Positions 49,862 through 61,985 of a stretch of 64,000 bases of DNA are shown in pieces (the stretch's first letter is position 1; every line of letters starts with the position of its first letter). The stretch lies in the NCBI RefSeq assembly GCF_033807715.1, contig NC_084598.1, positions 45,760,491-45,824,490 of the forward strand, read 5' to 3'. The translations under genes and the position numbers were made by a program. This DNA is from Cololabis saira (taxonomy: Eukaryota; Chordata; Actinopteri; Beloniformes; Belonidae). Below the pieces are notes generated by a model. The model saw only the letters and a list, made by a program, of their open reading frames with translations. It was not told where the DNA came from and did no database searches.

Positions 49862-50695
49862 ATTCAATTCAATTCAATTCAATTCAATTTTATTTATATA
49901 GCGTCTAATACAACAGATGTTATCTCTAGGATCTTTCCAGAGACTCAGAACATGAACATGAACCCCCGAGCAATAATTATATAAACAATGGCAGGTAAAA
50001 ACTCCCATAGTGGGAGAAAAACCTTAAGACAAACAGTGGCAAGGAAAAACTCCCCTTTAGGAGGAAGAAACCTGGACCAGGACCTGGATCATAAGGGGGG
50101 ACCCTCCTGCCGAGGGCCAGACTGGTGGGTCAGGGACGTCAGCAGCACAGCAGGCAGGTGGAAGCAGCAGCGGGATGACCGGGGGTGGGGGGGGGGGGGG
50201 GGACCGGGAACACAGGCCAGCACGCAGCTCCTGAGGCTCCGGCCTGCAAACATGCACAAAAGAGAAAAAAGGGGGGCCGGCACAAGAAACTACAGGAACG
50301 ATGGACAAAAACGATGGCTATGAGATATTTATAATAAATAAAAATGGAAATGGAGAAGAGAGGAAGGGAAGAGGAGAGGAGAAGAAGGGTGAGAGGCACC
50401 GCCCAGTGGATCATGTCCCCCCTGCAGCATAGGCCTATAGCAGCATATCTACCACCAAGCTATATTTGAGACTAACTATTATAGTCTTGTTCTATAGCTG
50501 CAACTATGACTACTGACTCTAACACACTAGAGTTTACACTACCTAGAGATTTACCAACACCAGCTAGAGGTTTACTAAACACTAACTATAGGCTTTACTA
50601 AACAGAAAGGTTTTAAGTTTAGTTTTAAAGGTGGAGGTGGTGTCAGCCTCCTTAACCCAGATTGGAAGTTGGTTCCATAGTAATGGTGCCTGATA
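49862..50695 (-). mobile_element. LINE 3' region (RTE-like), reverse
   Basis: Starts with reversed tail ATTCAATTCAATTTTATTTA and ATAGCGTCTAATACAACAGA, matching 5020-5215. It continues through AAAAACTCCCATAGTGGGAG and a G-run (50186-50202), then sequence repeated at 51295-51560. Confidence 0.72.
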
Positions 50696-50699
50696 GCAT

Positions 50700-51288
50700 G
50701 CGTTTTTTCGTACGTTTTTTTTCATACGTTTCTTCATACGTTTCTTCATACGTTTTTTTTTCGTACGTTTTTTTTTCGTACGTTTTTTTTTGTACGTTTT
50801 TTGTTAGTTTTTTTTCGTACGATTTTTCCTACGTTTTTTGGTATGTTTTTTTGTATGTTTTGCCGTGCGTTTTTTTTTGTACGTTTTTTGGTACGTTTTT
50901 TCGTAAATTTTTCGTACGTTTTTTTGTACGTTTTTTCGTACGTTTTTTCGTAAATTTTTTGTACGTTTTTTCGTACATTTTTTTTCGTACGTTTTTTCGT
51001 ACGTTTTTTTGTACGTTTTTTCGTACGTTTTTTCGGACGTTTTTTCGTTTTTTTTCCGTACGTTTTTTCATACGTTTTTTCGTACATTTTTTTTGTACGT
51101 TTTTTCGTACGGTTTTTTGTACGTTTTTCTTTCGTATGTTTTTTCGTACGTTTTTTCGTATGTTTTTTCGTACGTTTTTTCGTATGTTTTTTCGTACGTT
51201 TTTTCGTACGTTTTTTTGTACGTTTTGTCGTGCGTTTTTTTTCGTACGTTTTTTCGTACATTTTTTCGTACGTTTTTTCGTACGTTTT
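50700..51288. repeat. TTTTTTCGTACG minisatellite
   Basis: About 48 units of ~12 bp with CGTACG cores. It is sandwiched between ~270-bp direct repeats of LINE sequence (50405-50690 and 51287-51560). Confidence 0.95.
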
Positions 51289-51639
51289 GGATCATGTCGG
51301 TCCCCCCTGCAGCATAAGCCTATAGCAGCATATCTACCACCAAGCTATATTTGAGACTAACTATTATAGTCTTGTTCTATAGCTGCAACTATGACTACTG
51401 ACTCTAACACACTAGAGTTTACACTACCTAGAGATTTACCAACACCAGCTAGAGGTTTACTAAACACTAACTATAGGCTTTACTAAACAGAAAGGTTTTA
51501 AGTTTAGTTTTAAAGGTGGAGGTGGTGTCAGCCTCCTTAACCCAGATTGGAAGTTGGTTCTGATAACTTTGCGCGGTTTTCAAAAAGTATTTAATTTAGG
51601 AGTACGCTTAAATAACAGATAAAATGAAATAAAATGATA

Positions 51640-52375
51640 ACTGTTCCAACTCCTCCCTCTGGATGGATCTACAGAGCTCTGTACGTTAAAACCTCCAGAC
51701 TCAGAGACAGTTTCTTCCCCCGAGCTGTTGCTCTGATAAATCTCATCACTCAGAGTCTCAGAGAAACCAATCACGTGCAATAACAGCAGTTACTGCTGTA
51801 ACAAGCAGCTTCTGGCAATAATCATGTCTCACTCTGCTGCGCCTCTCACTTTCTTGTATAATTGTATACAGGACTGTCTCAGAAAATTAGAATATTGTGA
51901 TAAAGTTCTTTATTTTCTGTAATGCAATTAAAAAAACAAAAATGTCATACATTCTGGATTCATTACAAATCAACTGAAATATTTCAAGCCTTTTATTATT
52001 TTAATATTGCTGATTATGGTTTACAGTTTAAGATTAAGATTCACAGAATATTCTAATTTTTTGAGATAGGATATTTGAGTTTTCTTAAGCTGTAAGCCAT
52101 GATCAGCAATATTAAAATAATAAAAGGCTTGCAATATTTCAGTTGATTTGTAATGAATCCAGAATGTATGACATTTTTTTTTAAAATTGCATTACAGAAA
52201 ATCACAATATTCTAATTTTCCGAGACAGTCCTGTAAATGTTATTTTATTCAGAGCCGTCATTTTTCTACCTCATTCTGCTGCACCTTCAGTTCTTTAATT
52301 GTATATATGTTAATAAGAGTCAAATTCCTTGTTGGACAATGTTCGAACCTGGAAACCAATAAAGAATGAATGAAT
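51640..52375 (+). mobile_element. LINE 3' end with Tc1-like MITE inside
   Basis: CTGTTCCAACTCCTCCCTCT to AATAAAGAATGAATGAATTA, the same family as 48240. The MITE at 51869-52233 interrupts it. At 52308-52316 it keeps an intact GTTAATAAG, the empty form of the TTAA target used at 48590. Confidence 0.78.
51869..52233. mobile_element. Tc1/mariner-like palindromic MITE
   Basis: The ends CAGGACTGTCTCAGAAAATT and inverse CAGGACTGTCTCGGAAAATT are flanked by TA. The two ~165-bp halves are largely complementary. A partial copy is at 63641-63800. Confidence 0.9.
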
Positions 52376-52379
52376 TAAT

Positions 52380-52920
52380 GAAGTTTATTCAGTCATGACA
52401 ACACAAAACAACACCAAAAAAAAACATTGTGCACAGCATAAAAATGTGTTGAACAATGACTGAAAAGGCTGAAGCAAAATGCTTATAAAAGCCTTTCCTA
52501 TTGTACCAACTTTCTTTTTTTGGCTACCGACCTCCAGAAAACCAAAAAGAGAATAGAAAAGCAAAGAAACAACAAAAGGCAAAGAAACAAGAGAAAAGCA
52601 AAGAAACATTTACAGATGGTCAATCACACTTATAAGCTTCAAAAATAGCTTTACAAACCATTTTCTTAAATATAAAAAGAGAATGACATGTTTTTAAATG
52701 TATGTTCATCATTCCAGAGTTTAACTCCAATAATTGGAGACTCGTCTCCTTTTATACCTTTTTTAGCTATTTGTACAGTGAAATTGCAGACACCTCTAAG
52801 ATTGTAACGAGTCTCCTGAATTGAAAAAAACCTCTGTATTGAGTCACGGAGCATTTTTGATTTTGCTCTGAACATAATTTGCATGATTTTAAAATAAAAC
52901 AAATCATAAAATTTAATAAC
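52380..52920 (-). mobile_element. LINE fragment, reverse transcriptase C-terminus
   Basis: On the minus strand 52902-52666 encodes MLRDSIQRFFSIQETRYNLR, then GIKGDESPIIGVKLWN, matching the C-terminal block (ESQYNLRG...VKGVNLWN type) of fish LINE proteins. It stops after NMSFSFYI and a 3' UTR follows. 5'-truncated. Confidence 0.7.
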
Positions 52921-53119
52921 ATGAGAATTTAGAAAAAGTGGATCTGTGTGAGTGTATAGTAATCAGCTTTATTGATGATACGAAACCAATAAAGACAATT
53001 CTGATTCTGATGAGAAAAGAGGTAAAATAATAAAAATCAAAGTGTTTAGTTTTTTCATATAAAATAAACACATTTCTTTGCAGTTTAGAGGTTTTGAGGC
53101 TGAAATCGGGGCGGCAACC

Positions 53120-53217
53120 CTACCCGGGTCAGAACCAGAACCAGATCAGGGTCCTGGACCAGAACCAGAACCAGAACCAGAACCAGCACCAGCACCAGAA
53201 CCAGATCAGGGTCCTGG

Positions 53218-53252
<35 letters not shown>

Positions 53253-53259
53253 CACCAGC

Positions 53260-53330
<71 letters not shown>

Positions 53331-53361
53331 CACCAGCACCAGAACCAGATCAGGGTCCTGG

Positions 53362-53396
<35 letters not shown>

Positions 53397-53452
53397 CACC
53401 AGCACCAGCACCAGCACCAGAACCAGCACCAGAACCAGAACCAGAACCAGGG
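53120..53452. repeat. CCAGAA/CCAGCA hexamer array
   Basis: About 50 hexamers with inserted CCAGATCAGGGTCCTGGA blocks at three regular places (53140, 53200, 53345). Confidence 0.95.
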
Positions 53453-53740
53453 TTACAGACTCCCTGTAAAATAAATCAGGGACCTCATCAACCCGGTTTC
53501 CTTCACTCTTCCTGTCGTGGTGAATTGTTTTAGCCCTTTTTTAGTGATTGAAACGATTTAACTATTTGACTGGAACCTGAATTGAATTAGATGCATATTT
53601 TTGAATGTTGAACACGTGGAAAACTAATTATTATCCAGCAATTCACTTTAATACAAAATAACAAAATCAACTGAATAAAATAATCAGAATCAGAATCAGA
53701 AAGGGGGTTTATTGGAACTTTTTCAAATGCAGTCTCGCTC
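53453..53740. other. no recognised feature
   Basis: AT-rich spacer upstream of the palindromic MITE and asxl1 promoter. Confidence 0.5.
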
Positions 53741-53744
53741 ACTG

Positions 53745-54072
53745 CAAAAACTCAAAATCTTACCAGGAATATTTGTCTTATTTCTAGTTAAAATGTCTCA
53801 TTTTTAGTCAAAATAAATCTCATTACACTTAAAACAAGGTTCATCACCAGATAAATGACTTATTTGACAATTTTCACCTGTTTCAAGTAAATTTTCACTT
53901 GAAATAAGTAGAAAAATCTGCCATTACAAGCAAAAGAATCTTGTTCCACTGGCAGATTTTCTACTTATTTTAAGTGAAAATCTACTTGAAACAGGTGAAA
54001 ATTGTTGTTTTTTCCAGTGATGAGTCTTGTTTTAAATGTAATGAGATTTTTTTTGACTAAAAATGAGACATT
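53745..54072. mobile_element. palindromic MITE, complete copy
   Basis: The outer arm TATTTCTAGTTAAAATGTCT is mirrored only in part at the right end. The inner arms (CACCTGTTTCAAGTA / TACTTGAAACAGGTG) are clear. Located about 420 bases upstream of the asxl1 start codon, so it may lie in proximal regulatory sequence. Confidence 0.8.
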
Positions 54073-54179
54073 TTAACCAGAACCAGACCCGGTCCTGCTG
54101 CAGACCCCCCCCCCCCAGGTTCTGGTTCAGGTTCTGGTTCTGGTTCTGGTTCTGGTTCAGTACCGGTCCTGCAGACCCC

Positions 54180-54300
54180 CTCTCCCCCCTCCGTGTGTAT
54201 AGGTGCAGCCCTCTCTGCGCATGCGCGGGTGGGCGGGGCCGCTCACATTCCTCAGTTTGACCTCTGACCTCGTTTGTTGCTCCATTCCTGCAGAACCAGA
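54180..54300 (+). promoter_or_regulatory. asxl1 promoter with NRF1 site and GC box
   Basis: TGCGCATGCGCG at 54216-54227 fits the NRF1 palindrome and is followed directly by GGTGGGCGGGGCC, an SP/KLF-type GC box. No TATA box is seen. The position, 270 bases upstream of the start codon in a CpG-rich stretch, fits a housekeeping-type promoter. Confidence 0.7.
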
Positions 54301-54495
54301 ACCAGAACCAGCAGAACCTCCGGCCCGGTCCAGACCAGAACCTCCAGAACCCCCCCGCCCCCAGCTCCAGGCCCGGTTCCGGTCCAGTCCAGCAGCAGAA
54401 CCCCCGGTCCCGCAGAACAGCCCGGTTCCGGTCCAGTCCAGAGCCTGTAGAACCGAACCCTCAGAACCAGAACCACCAGGACCGGTACCGGTACC

Positions 54496-54552
54496 ATGAA
54501 GGACAAGCAGAAGCGGAAGAAGGAGAGGACGTGGGCGGAGGCGGCTCGCATG
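54496..54552 (+). CDS. asxl1: asxl1, first coding exon
   Basis: The 57-nt coding part encodes MKDKQKRKKERTWAEAARM and ends at the donor ATG|GTGAGT (54552/54553). This is the conserved start of ASXL1, whose HARE-HTH (ASXN) domain begins in the next exon with VLENYSDAP; the human first exon stops at the same place. ASXL1 has MKDKQK, whereas ASXL2 and ASXL3 differ in these residues. The protein is a chromatin cofactor of the BAP1 histone H2A deubiquitinase. The GC-rich 5' leader is full of AGAACC-type repeats. The remaining exons lie right of the window, so intron 1 is at least 9.4 kb. Confidence 0.9.
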
Positions 54553-54955
54553 GTGAGTTCGGCTGGTTCGGTTCGGCTCGGTTCGGACTGAGCTAACCTG
54601 CTAACGGGCTCTTTGTTTGCTAGCGTTAGCAGCTCTGCTGCTGCTCTGGACCCTCGGAACCGGGCCAGCGGGACCGGTACCGGGCCCGGGGGTTCGGCCC
54701 CGGCCCGGTACCGGTACCAGAGATCCGGTTCCGAGGACGCAGCTCCAGAACCGAGCCGTTTGATCAGAAACATGTGCAGAACCAGGAGCTAAAGCTAAGC
54801 TAATGCTAGGCTAATGCTAACGGCTAACGAGGATGCTAAAGAAACACACGTTTAAACTATAGTATTATTTAATCAGACTGATATAAATACATATATAATA
54901 TATATATTAATACCGAGTATTATAGAGACGAGAGGAGGTTGTTATTACTACTATG
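54553..54955. other. start of asxl1 intron 1
   Basis: CpG-rich for 200 bases, then GCTAATGCTA repeats. No further exon seen. Confidence 0.6.
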
Positions 54956-55690
54956 AATGATTATTATTATTATTTTATTAGTAGTAGTATTCATATATAA
55001 AGCTACAAACACGTTTAACCTCAGTGTTATTATAGAGAGTATTTATTATTATTTAATCAGGCTAATAATGTGACGAGAGGAGGTTGTTAGTATTTGTAGT
55101 GGTATTATTATCATCATCATTATTATTCTTATTCTCAGTAGTATTATTATTTTAAATCTTGGTAGTAGTATTATTCTTAGTATTATTATTATTATTATTA
55201 TTATTGTACTAGTATTATTACTATTAGTAGTAGTAGTTGTATTATTATTCTAATTCTAAGTATTATTATTGTTATTATTCTTATTCTTAGTATTACTATT
55301 ATTATTATTTAACCCGATTAATACCGAGTATTATAGTGACGAGAGGTGGTTAGTATTATTATTATTGTTATTGTTATTAGTAGTAGTATTCTTATTCTTA
55401 GTAGTATTATTTTTATTATTGTAGTAGTATTATTATTATTATTCTTAGTTGTAGTAGTATTATTATTACTAGTATTAGTAGTAGTTGTTGTATTATTCTT
55501 ATTATTAGTAGTATTATTCTTAGTAGTTTTATTATTATTCTTAGTAGTATTATTATTCTTAGTTGTAGTATTGTTCTTATTCTTAGTAGTAGTAGTATTC
55601 TTAGTAGTAATATTATTACTATTCTTAGTAATATTATTATTCTTAGTATTTTTATTCTTAGTATTATTATTATCATTATTATTATTTCAC
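54956..55690. repeat. (TAT/TAG)n trinucleotide region
   Basis: Imperfect ATT and AGT triplets over 700 bases with a repeated GACGAGAGGAGGTTGTTA motif (54927, 55072, 55337). Confidence 0.9.
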
Positions 55691-55912
55691 CTATATATTT
55701 ATGTTTAACGCAGGAATGATCTTATTATGTTTCCAGTATTTTAAAATACTTTGTTAAAGCAGTTTCTGTTCATGTTTGATCAAATCCATCATATTCCATA
55801 TTTTTAGATTAGATTCAACTTTATTATCATTGCACATGTTAAAGTACAGGGCAACGGAATGCAGTTAATTTAACCAGAAGTGCTTATGCAGTGAAATAAA
55901 CACAATTTACAG

Positions 55913-56032
<120 letters not shown>

Positions 56033-56293
56033 GAACAGATGTGATTATATGATTTACACAGATTTGAGTGTCAGTACATACATGGGTGATTGAAGATAAT
56101 ATTTACATGAGTGGAGGATCTACAGCACTAGAGGAGGTGGTTAAAAGGTAAAACGTCCAGTGCATAAATGTTATATCCAGTTGTGCAGAATGGTGCAAAG
56201 AGTCGGTGGTTACCAGCCCTGTTCACTTCTACTCAAATACCGACTATTATCGTCTCCATCCCGGCAGTTTGGTTACACAGGTGACTAGAGGAG

Positions 56294-56332
<39 letters not shown>

Positions 56333-56504
56333 TCACCTGTATATTCATGTTTCCACGCAGGATTGATCTTATTATGTTTCCAGTATTTTAAAATACTTTC
56401 TTAAAGCATTCTGTTCATGTTTGATTAAATCCATCATATTCCATAATTATATTTCTGCTGTTAACATAAACATTCTGGTTTATACCGAGACCCGCCATTG
56501 CTGC

Positions 56505-56830
56505 AAATAAAATAAACGCTGCAAATATAAAGAAACGCTGCCAATAAAATAAAAAAACGAAGCAAATAAAAAAGCCACACAGAAGTGAATTACCGGGGAC
56601 CATTTTTGCCGATGCACCGGTGTTTCACATTAAAAATGACACGTAGCGACGTTGAACACTAACCTTTTCACTTATTTTCTCGTTCGTTGTTCTTCTTATT
56701 CTTCGCTCTTCTTATTTCTTCCTTTTCACTTACGTCCTCTTCGTCTTCTTCTTCTCCTCTCACGTAAAAACACCGGTGCATCGGCAAAAATAGTCCCCGG
56801 TAATTCACTTTCGTTGTGGCTTTTTTATTT
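56505..56830. repeat. inverted repeat flanking 140 bases
   Basis: GGACCATTTTTGCCGATGCA (56598-56617) and TGCATCGGCAAAAATAGTCC (56777-56796) are inverted partners. Outward, both arms lead into GCAAATAAAA / TTTTATTTGC repeats. The centre holds CTTCTTATTTCTTCC repeats. Confidence 0.85.
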
Positions 56831-57560
56831 GCAGCAGCGTTTGTTTCTATTTGCAAAGCGTTTTGTTTTATTGGCAGTGGCGTTTCTTTATATTTGCAGT
56901 GTTTCTTTTATTTGCAGCGTTTCTTTATATTTGCAGCGTTTCTTTATATTTGCAGCGTTTCTTTTATTTGTAGCGTTTCTTTTATTTGCAGCAGCGTTTC
57001 TTTATATTTGCAGTGTTTCTTTTATTTGCAGCGTTTCTTTATATTTGCAGTGTTTCTTTTATTTGCAGCGTTTCTTTTATATGCAGCGTTTCTTTTATTT
57101 GCAGTGTTTCTTTTATTTGCAGCGTTTCTTTTATATGCAGCGTTTCTTTTATTTGCAGCGTTTCTTTTATTTGCAGTGTTTCTTTTATTTGCAGCAGCGT
57201 TTCTTTTATTTGCAGTGTTTCTTTTATTTGCAGCGTTTCTTTTATATGCAGCGTTTCTTTTATCTGCAGTGTTTCTTTTATTTGCAGCGTTTCTTTTATA
57301 TGCAGCATTTCTTTATATTTGCAGCGTTTCTTTTATATGCAGTGTTTCTTTTATTTGCAGTGTTTCTTTTATTTGCAGTGTTTCTTTTATATGCAGTGTT
57401 TCTTTTATTTGCAGTGTTTCTTTTATATGCAGCGTTTCTTTATATTTGCAGCATTTCTTTTATTTGCAGCAGCGTTTGTTTTTATTTGCAAAGCGTTTAT
57501 TTTTATTTGCAGCGTTTCTTTAATTTGCAGCAGTGTTTGTTTCTGTTTGCAGCGTTACTT
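56830..57560 (+). repeat. 18-bp TTTGCAGCGTTTCTTTTA array in asxl1 intron 1
   Basis: About 40 units of mostly 18 bp, TTTCTTTTATTTGCAG plus CG or TG, occasionally with GCAGCAG or TTTATATTTGCAG. In the sense direction of asxl1 every unit is a pyrimidine tract ending in CAG, like a 3' splice site. The phenylalanine-rich frames are artefacts. Confidence 0.93.
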
Positions 57561-57639
57561 TTTTTCTGCTGGTGAAACAATAAAATCATGTTTAAATGTG
57601 ACCAGAGCCGAGAAAAAGAGGATAAAATCACGTACAGGT

Positions 57640-58160
57640 GTGATCAATGAGCAAAAATATGATCATTTATGATCAATGAGCAGAAATATGATCATTTATG
57701 ATCAATGAGCAGAAATATGATAATTTATGATCAATGAGCAGAAATATGATCATTTATGATCAATGAGCAGAAATATGATAATTTATGATCAATGAGCAGA
57801 AATATGATCATTTATGATCAATGAGCAGAAATATGATCATTTATGATCAATGAGCAGAAATAGAATCATTTATGATCAATGAGCAGAAATAGAATCATTT
57901 ATGATCAATGAGCAGAAATATAATCATTTATGATCAATGAGCAGAAATATAATCATTTATGATCAATGAGCAGAAATAGAATCATTTATGATCAATGAGC
58001 AGAAATAGAATCATTTATGATCAATGAGCAGAAATATAATCATTTATGATCAATGAGCAGAAATATAATCATTTATGATCAATGAGCAGAAATATAATCA
58101 TTTATGATCAATGAGCAGAAATATAATCATTTATGATCAATGAGCAGAAATATGATCACG
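57640..58160. repeat. 29-bp TGATCAATGAGCAG array
   Basis: About 17 units of exactly 29 bp, ending AAATATGATCATTTA or AAATATAATCATTTA. TGATCA palindromes recur each unit. Confidence 0.95.
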
Positions 58161-58269
58161 TAAAGGTGTGATCAATATAATCACGTACACTATGATCGGG
58201 GTGAACGCAGTGAAACAACAAGACTAAACACTTTCAGAGCTCATGTCTGTGGGAACCGTGTTAAACTGT

Positions 58270-58375
58270 AGACGTCCTGGACCAGAACCAGAACCAGAAC
58301 CAGGTCCTTTTGTGGACCAGAACCAGAACCAGGTCCTGGTGTGGACCAGAACCAGAACCAGGTCCTGGTGTGGAC
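58270..58375. repeat. GGTCCTGGTGTGGACCAG repeats
   Basis: Three to four units of about 30 bp combining AGAACC hexamers with GGTCCTGGTGTGGACC hairpins. Confidence 0.85.
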
Positions 58376-58562
58376 CAGAGACTCTTCAGAGCTGTTGGAG
58401 GACGATTAAGGACGGGTGTCTGAGGACGGTTGTTGGAGGACCTGCGGTTCATCGGGCCGGCGTTAAGCACCTTTATTTACGTGTTAAGCTGGGCAAACAC
58501 TGCGATATTTTAAATGGTTTGATTTAGCCCCGTCTCACACTGTACGACCCGTCTGCTCCAGG

Positions 58563-59187
58563 TAGGGCTGGGCGATATGGACCAAAAGTCTTATCTGGAT
58601 ATTTTCTAGCTGAATGTCGATACTGGATATATATCTATATTTTTTTCTGTGCCATAATTGGGGTTTCCCCCAAAGCATTATAGCATAGCATCTCTGTTAG
58701 CATCTCTGTTAGCATCTCTGTTAGCTTCATTTTTTCTGAGGCAAACCCTTAAAAAAACAGTCAGTTTTAATACAAAGCCTCGTGCCAAATGTCACACAGG
58801 TTCCTTTATTAACAGAGATCTGCACAATATCAACATGTATAAAACAAATTAAATAAAAATAAACTGCCTGCATATATAGGATAAAAATGCTTCTTGAATA
58901 AAATAAAACAAATACCCCTTTCCTGCATAACAATTAAATTAAAATACACTGTAATTAATACAATGTAGACAGTAACAGGCAGACTTTTCCACTGAGGTTG
59001 ACAGTTGTGCAAATAACAAAACATTTGTGCAAATCTCAAATAAAACATTCAAGTCCATTTGTCACAAAATAAGCTATATCAAAATCATAAAAAAAAAAAA
59101 ATCGATATAAACGATATTGTCTCGTACCGTATCGCATTTGAAAATATATCGATATATATTAAAATCTCGATATATCGCCCAGCCCTA
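58563..59187. mobile_element. hAT MITE
   Basis: Perfect inverted ends TAGGGCTGGGCGATAT, 625 bp, AT-rich body. It contains a triplicated TTAGCATCTCTG (58684-58720). No 8-bp duplication can be recognised. Confidence 0.85.
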
Positions 59188-59394
59188 CCACACACTATAC
59201 GATCATAATCCTCACGTCGGACTTCTGTTACTGGAGCTCGAGGCCGGTTTTAGGGGGGGTGAGCTGTGTCCACCCAAACGTGCATCCTGCCCACCCAATC
59301 AAAGTTATGGGGATCCTTTATTTTTTTATATATATATAAAAAAAATCACAAAATATCTGCAACGTTTCTGATTGGGTTTACGCGGAAGAAGATG

Positions 59395-59565
59395 GATGGA
59401 TGGATGTACTTTTTAGTTAAATTTATTTTTCTATCTCCAGTCTTTTCCTCATGGGGAGCTCTCCAGGGCATTAATACGTTTTATGTTTGTTTAATATTTG
59501 ATGTAAAGCACTTTGTGTTGCATTTTTATGCATGAAAAGCGCTATATAAATAAAGTTTGATTAGA
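59395..59565 (+). mobile_element. LINE 3' tail
   Basis: TGTAAAGCACTTTGTGTTGC and GCGCTATATAAATAAAGTTT mark a fish non-LTR 3' end. Confidence 0.65.
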
Positions 59566-59692
59566 TTGCTCAGGCCAGTGTAGCGATGTTGGCCCTCTGG
59601 TGGTGGTAATATCAGATTTTACCAACCAGCTTTTCCCAGTATGCACCGTACAGAACGTCTGAGGATGCAACGGACTCGAAAAAATAGATTGT

Positions 59693-61985
59693 AGATGTAG
59701 AAGCTGGACGAGGGGTAACGTCGAGGCGGAAGCTGGACGAGGGAAACGTCGAGGCGGAAGCTGGACGAGGGAAACGTCGAGGCGGAAGCTGGACGAGGGA
59801 AACGTCGAGGCGGAAGCTGGACGAGGGAAACGTCGAGGCGGAAGCTGGACGAGGACGAGGGAAACGTCGAGGTGGAAGCTGGACGAGGACGAGGGAAACG
59901 TCGAGGTGGAAGCTGGACGAGGACGAGGGAAACGTCGAGGTGGAAGCTGGACGAGGACGAGGGAAAACGTCGAGGCGGAAGCTGGACGAGGACGAGGGAA
60001 ACGTCGAGGTGGAAGCTGGACGAGGACGAGGGAAACGTCGAGGTGGAAGCTGGACGAGGGAAACGTCGAGGCGGAAGCTGGACGAGGACGAGGGAAACGT
60101 CGAGGCGGAAGCTGGACGAGGACGAGGGAAACGTCGAGGTGGAAGCTGGACGAGGGAAACGTCGAGGCGGAAGCTGGACGAGGGAAACGTCGAGGCGGAA
60201 GCTGGACGAGGGAAACGTCGAGGCGGAAGCTGGACGAGGGAAACGTCGAGGCGGAAGCTGGACGAGGACGAGGGAAACGTCGAGGCGGAAGCTGGACGAG
60301 GGAAACGTCGAGGCGGAAGCTGGACGAGGGAAACGTCGAGGCGGAAGCTGGACGAGGGAAACGTCGAGGCGGAAGCTGGACGAGGACGAGGGAAACGTCG
60401 AGGCGGAAGCTGGACGAGGACGAGGGAAACGTCGAGGCGGAAGCTGGACGAGGGAAACGTCGAGGCGGAAGCTGGACGAGGGAAACGTCGAGGCGGAAGC
60501 TGGACGAGGGAAACGTCGAGGCGGAAGCTGGACGAGGGGAAACGTCGAGGCGGAAGCTGGACGAGGACGAGGGAAACGTTTAGGCGGAAGCTGGACGAGG
60601 ACGAGGGAAACGTTGAGGTGGAAGCTGGACGAGGACGAGGGAAACGTTGAGGTGGAAGCTGGACGAGGACGAGGGGAAACGTCGAGGTGAAATGTCGAGG
60701 CGGAAGCTGGACGAGGGAAACGTCGAGGTGAAATGTCGAGGCGGAAGCTGGACGAGGACGAGGGAAACGTCGAGGTGGAAGCTGGACGAGGGGAAACGTT
60801 GAGGTGGAAGCTGGACGAGGGAAACGTTGAGGTGGAAGCTGGACGAGGGAAACGTCGAGGTGGAAGCTGGACGAGGGGAAACGTTGAGGTGGAAGCTGGA
60901 CGAGGGAAACGTTGAGGTGGAAGCCGGACGAGGGAAACGTCGAGGTGGAAGCTGGACGAGGGGAAACGTTGAGGCGGAAGCTGGACGAGGGAAACGTTGA
61001 GGCGGAAGCTGGACGAGGGAAACGTTGAGGTGGAAGCTGGACGAGGACGAGGGAAACGTTGAGGCGGAAGCTGGACGAGGGAAACGTCGAGGTGGAAGCT
61101 GGACGAGGGAAAACGTCGAGGCGGAAGCTGGACGAGGGAAACGTTGAGGCGGAAGCTGGACGAGGGAAACGTTGAGGTGGAAGCTGGACGAGGACGAGGG
61201 GAAACGTCGAGGTGGAAGCTGGACGAGGACGAGGGAAACGTCGAGGTGGAAGCTGGACGAGGGGAAACGTGGAGGCGGAAGCTGGACGAGGACGAGGGAA
61301 ACGTGGAGGCGGAAGCTGGACGAGGACGAGGGAAACGTCGAGGTGGAAGCTGGACGAGGGAAACGTCGAGGCGGAAGCTGGACGAGGGAATTGTTGAGGC
61401 GGAAGCCGGACGAGGACGAGGGAAACGTCGAGGCGGAAGCTGGACGAGGGAAACGTCGAGGTGGAAGCTGGACGAGGGAAACGTCGAGGCGGAAGCCGGA
61501 CGAGGACGAGGGGAAACGTGGAGGCGGAAGCTGGACGAGGGAAACGTTGAGGCGGAAGCTGGACGAGGGGAAACGTCGAGGTGGAAGCTGGACGAGGGGA
61601 AACGTGGAGGCGGAAGCTGGACGAGGGAAACGTCGAGGTGGAAGCTGGACGAGGGGAAACGTCGAGGTGGAAGCTGGACGAGGGAAACGTCGAGGTGGAA
61701 GCTGGACGAGGGAAACGTCGAGGTGGAAGCTGGACGAGGGAAACGTGGAGGCGGAAGCTGGACGAGGGAAACGTCGAGGCGGAAGCTGGACGAGGGGAAA
61801 CGTCGAGGCGGAAGCTGGACGAGGGGAAACGTCGAGGCGGAAGCTGGACGAGGGAAATGTTGAGGCGGAAGCTGGACGAGGGGAATCGTCGAGGCGGAAG
61901 CTGGACGAGGGAAACGTTGAGGCGGAAGCTGGACGAGGGGAAACGTTGAGGTGGAAGCTGGACGAGGGGAAACGTTGAGGTGCTT
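59693..61985. repeat. 28/34-bp CpG-rich minisatellite
   Basis: About 77 units of GAAGCTGGACGAGGGAAACG + TCGAGGCG, with a 34-bp form carrying an extra GAGGAC and C/T changes at CpG sites (TCGAGG, TTGAGG). Because of the composition, open frames occur in several frames on both strands (up to 812 codons on the minus strand). I do not consider these genes. Confidence 0.96.

Noticed and set aside
50746..51354. Frames of 171-230 codons rich in F/V/R or K/T/N
   Set aside because: Translation of the TTTTTTCGTACG minisatellite.
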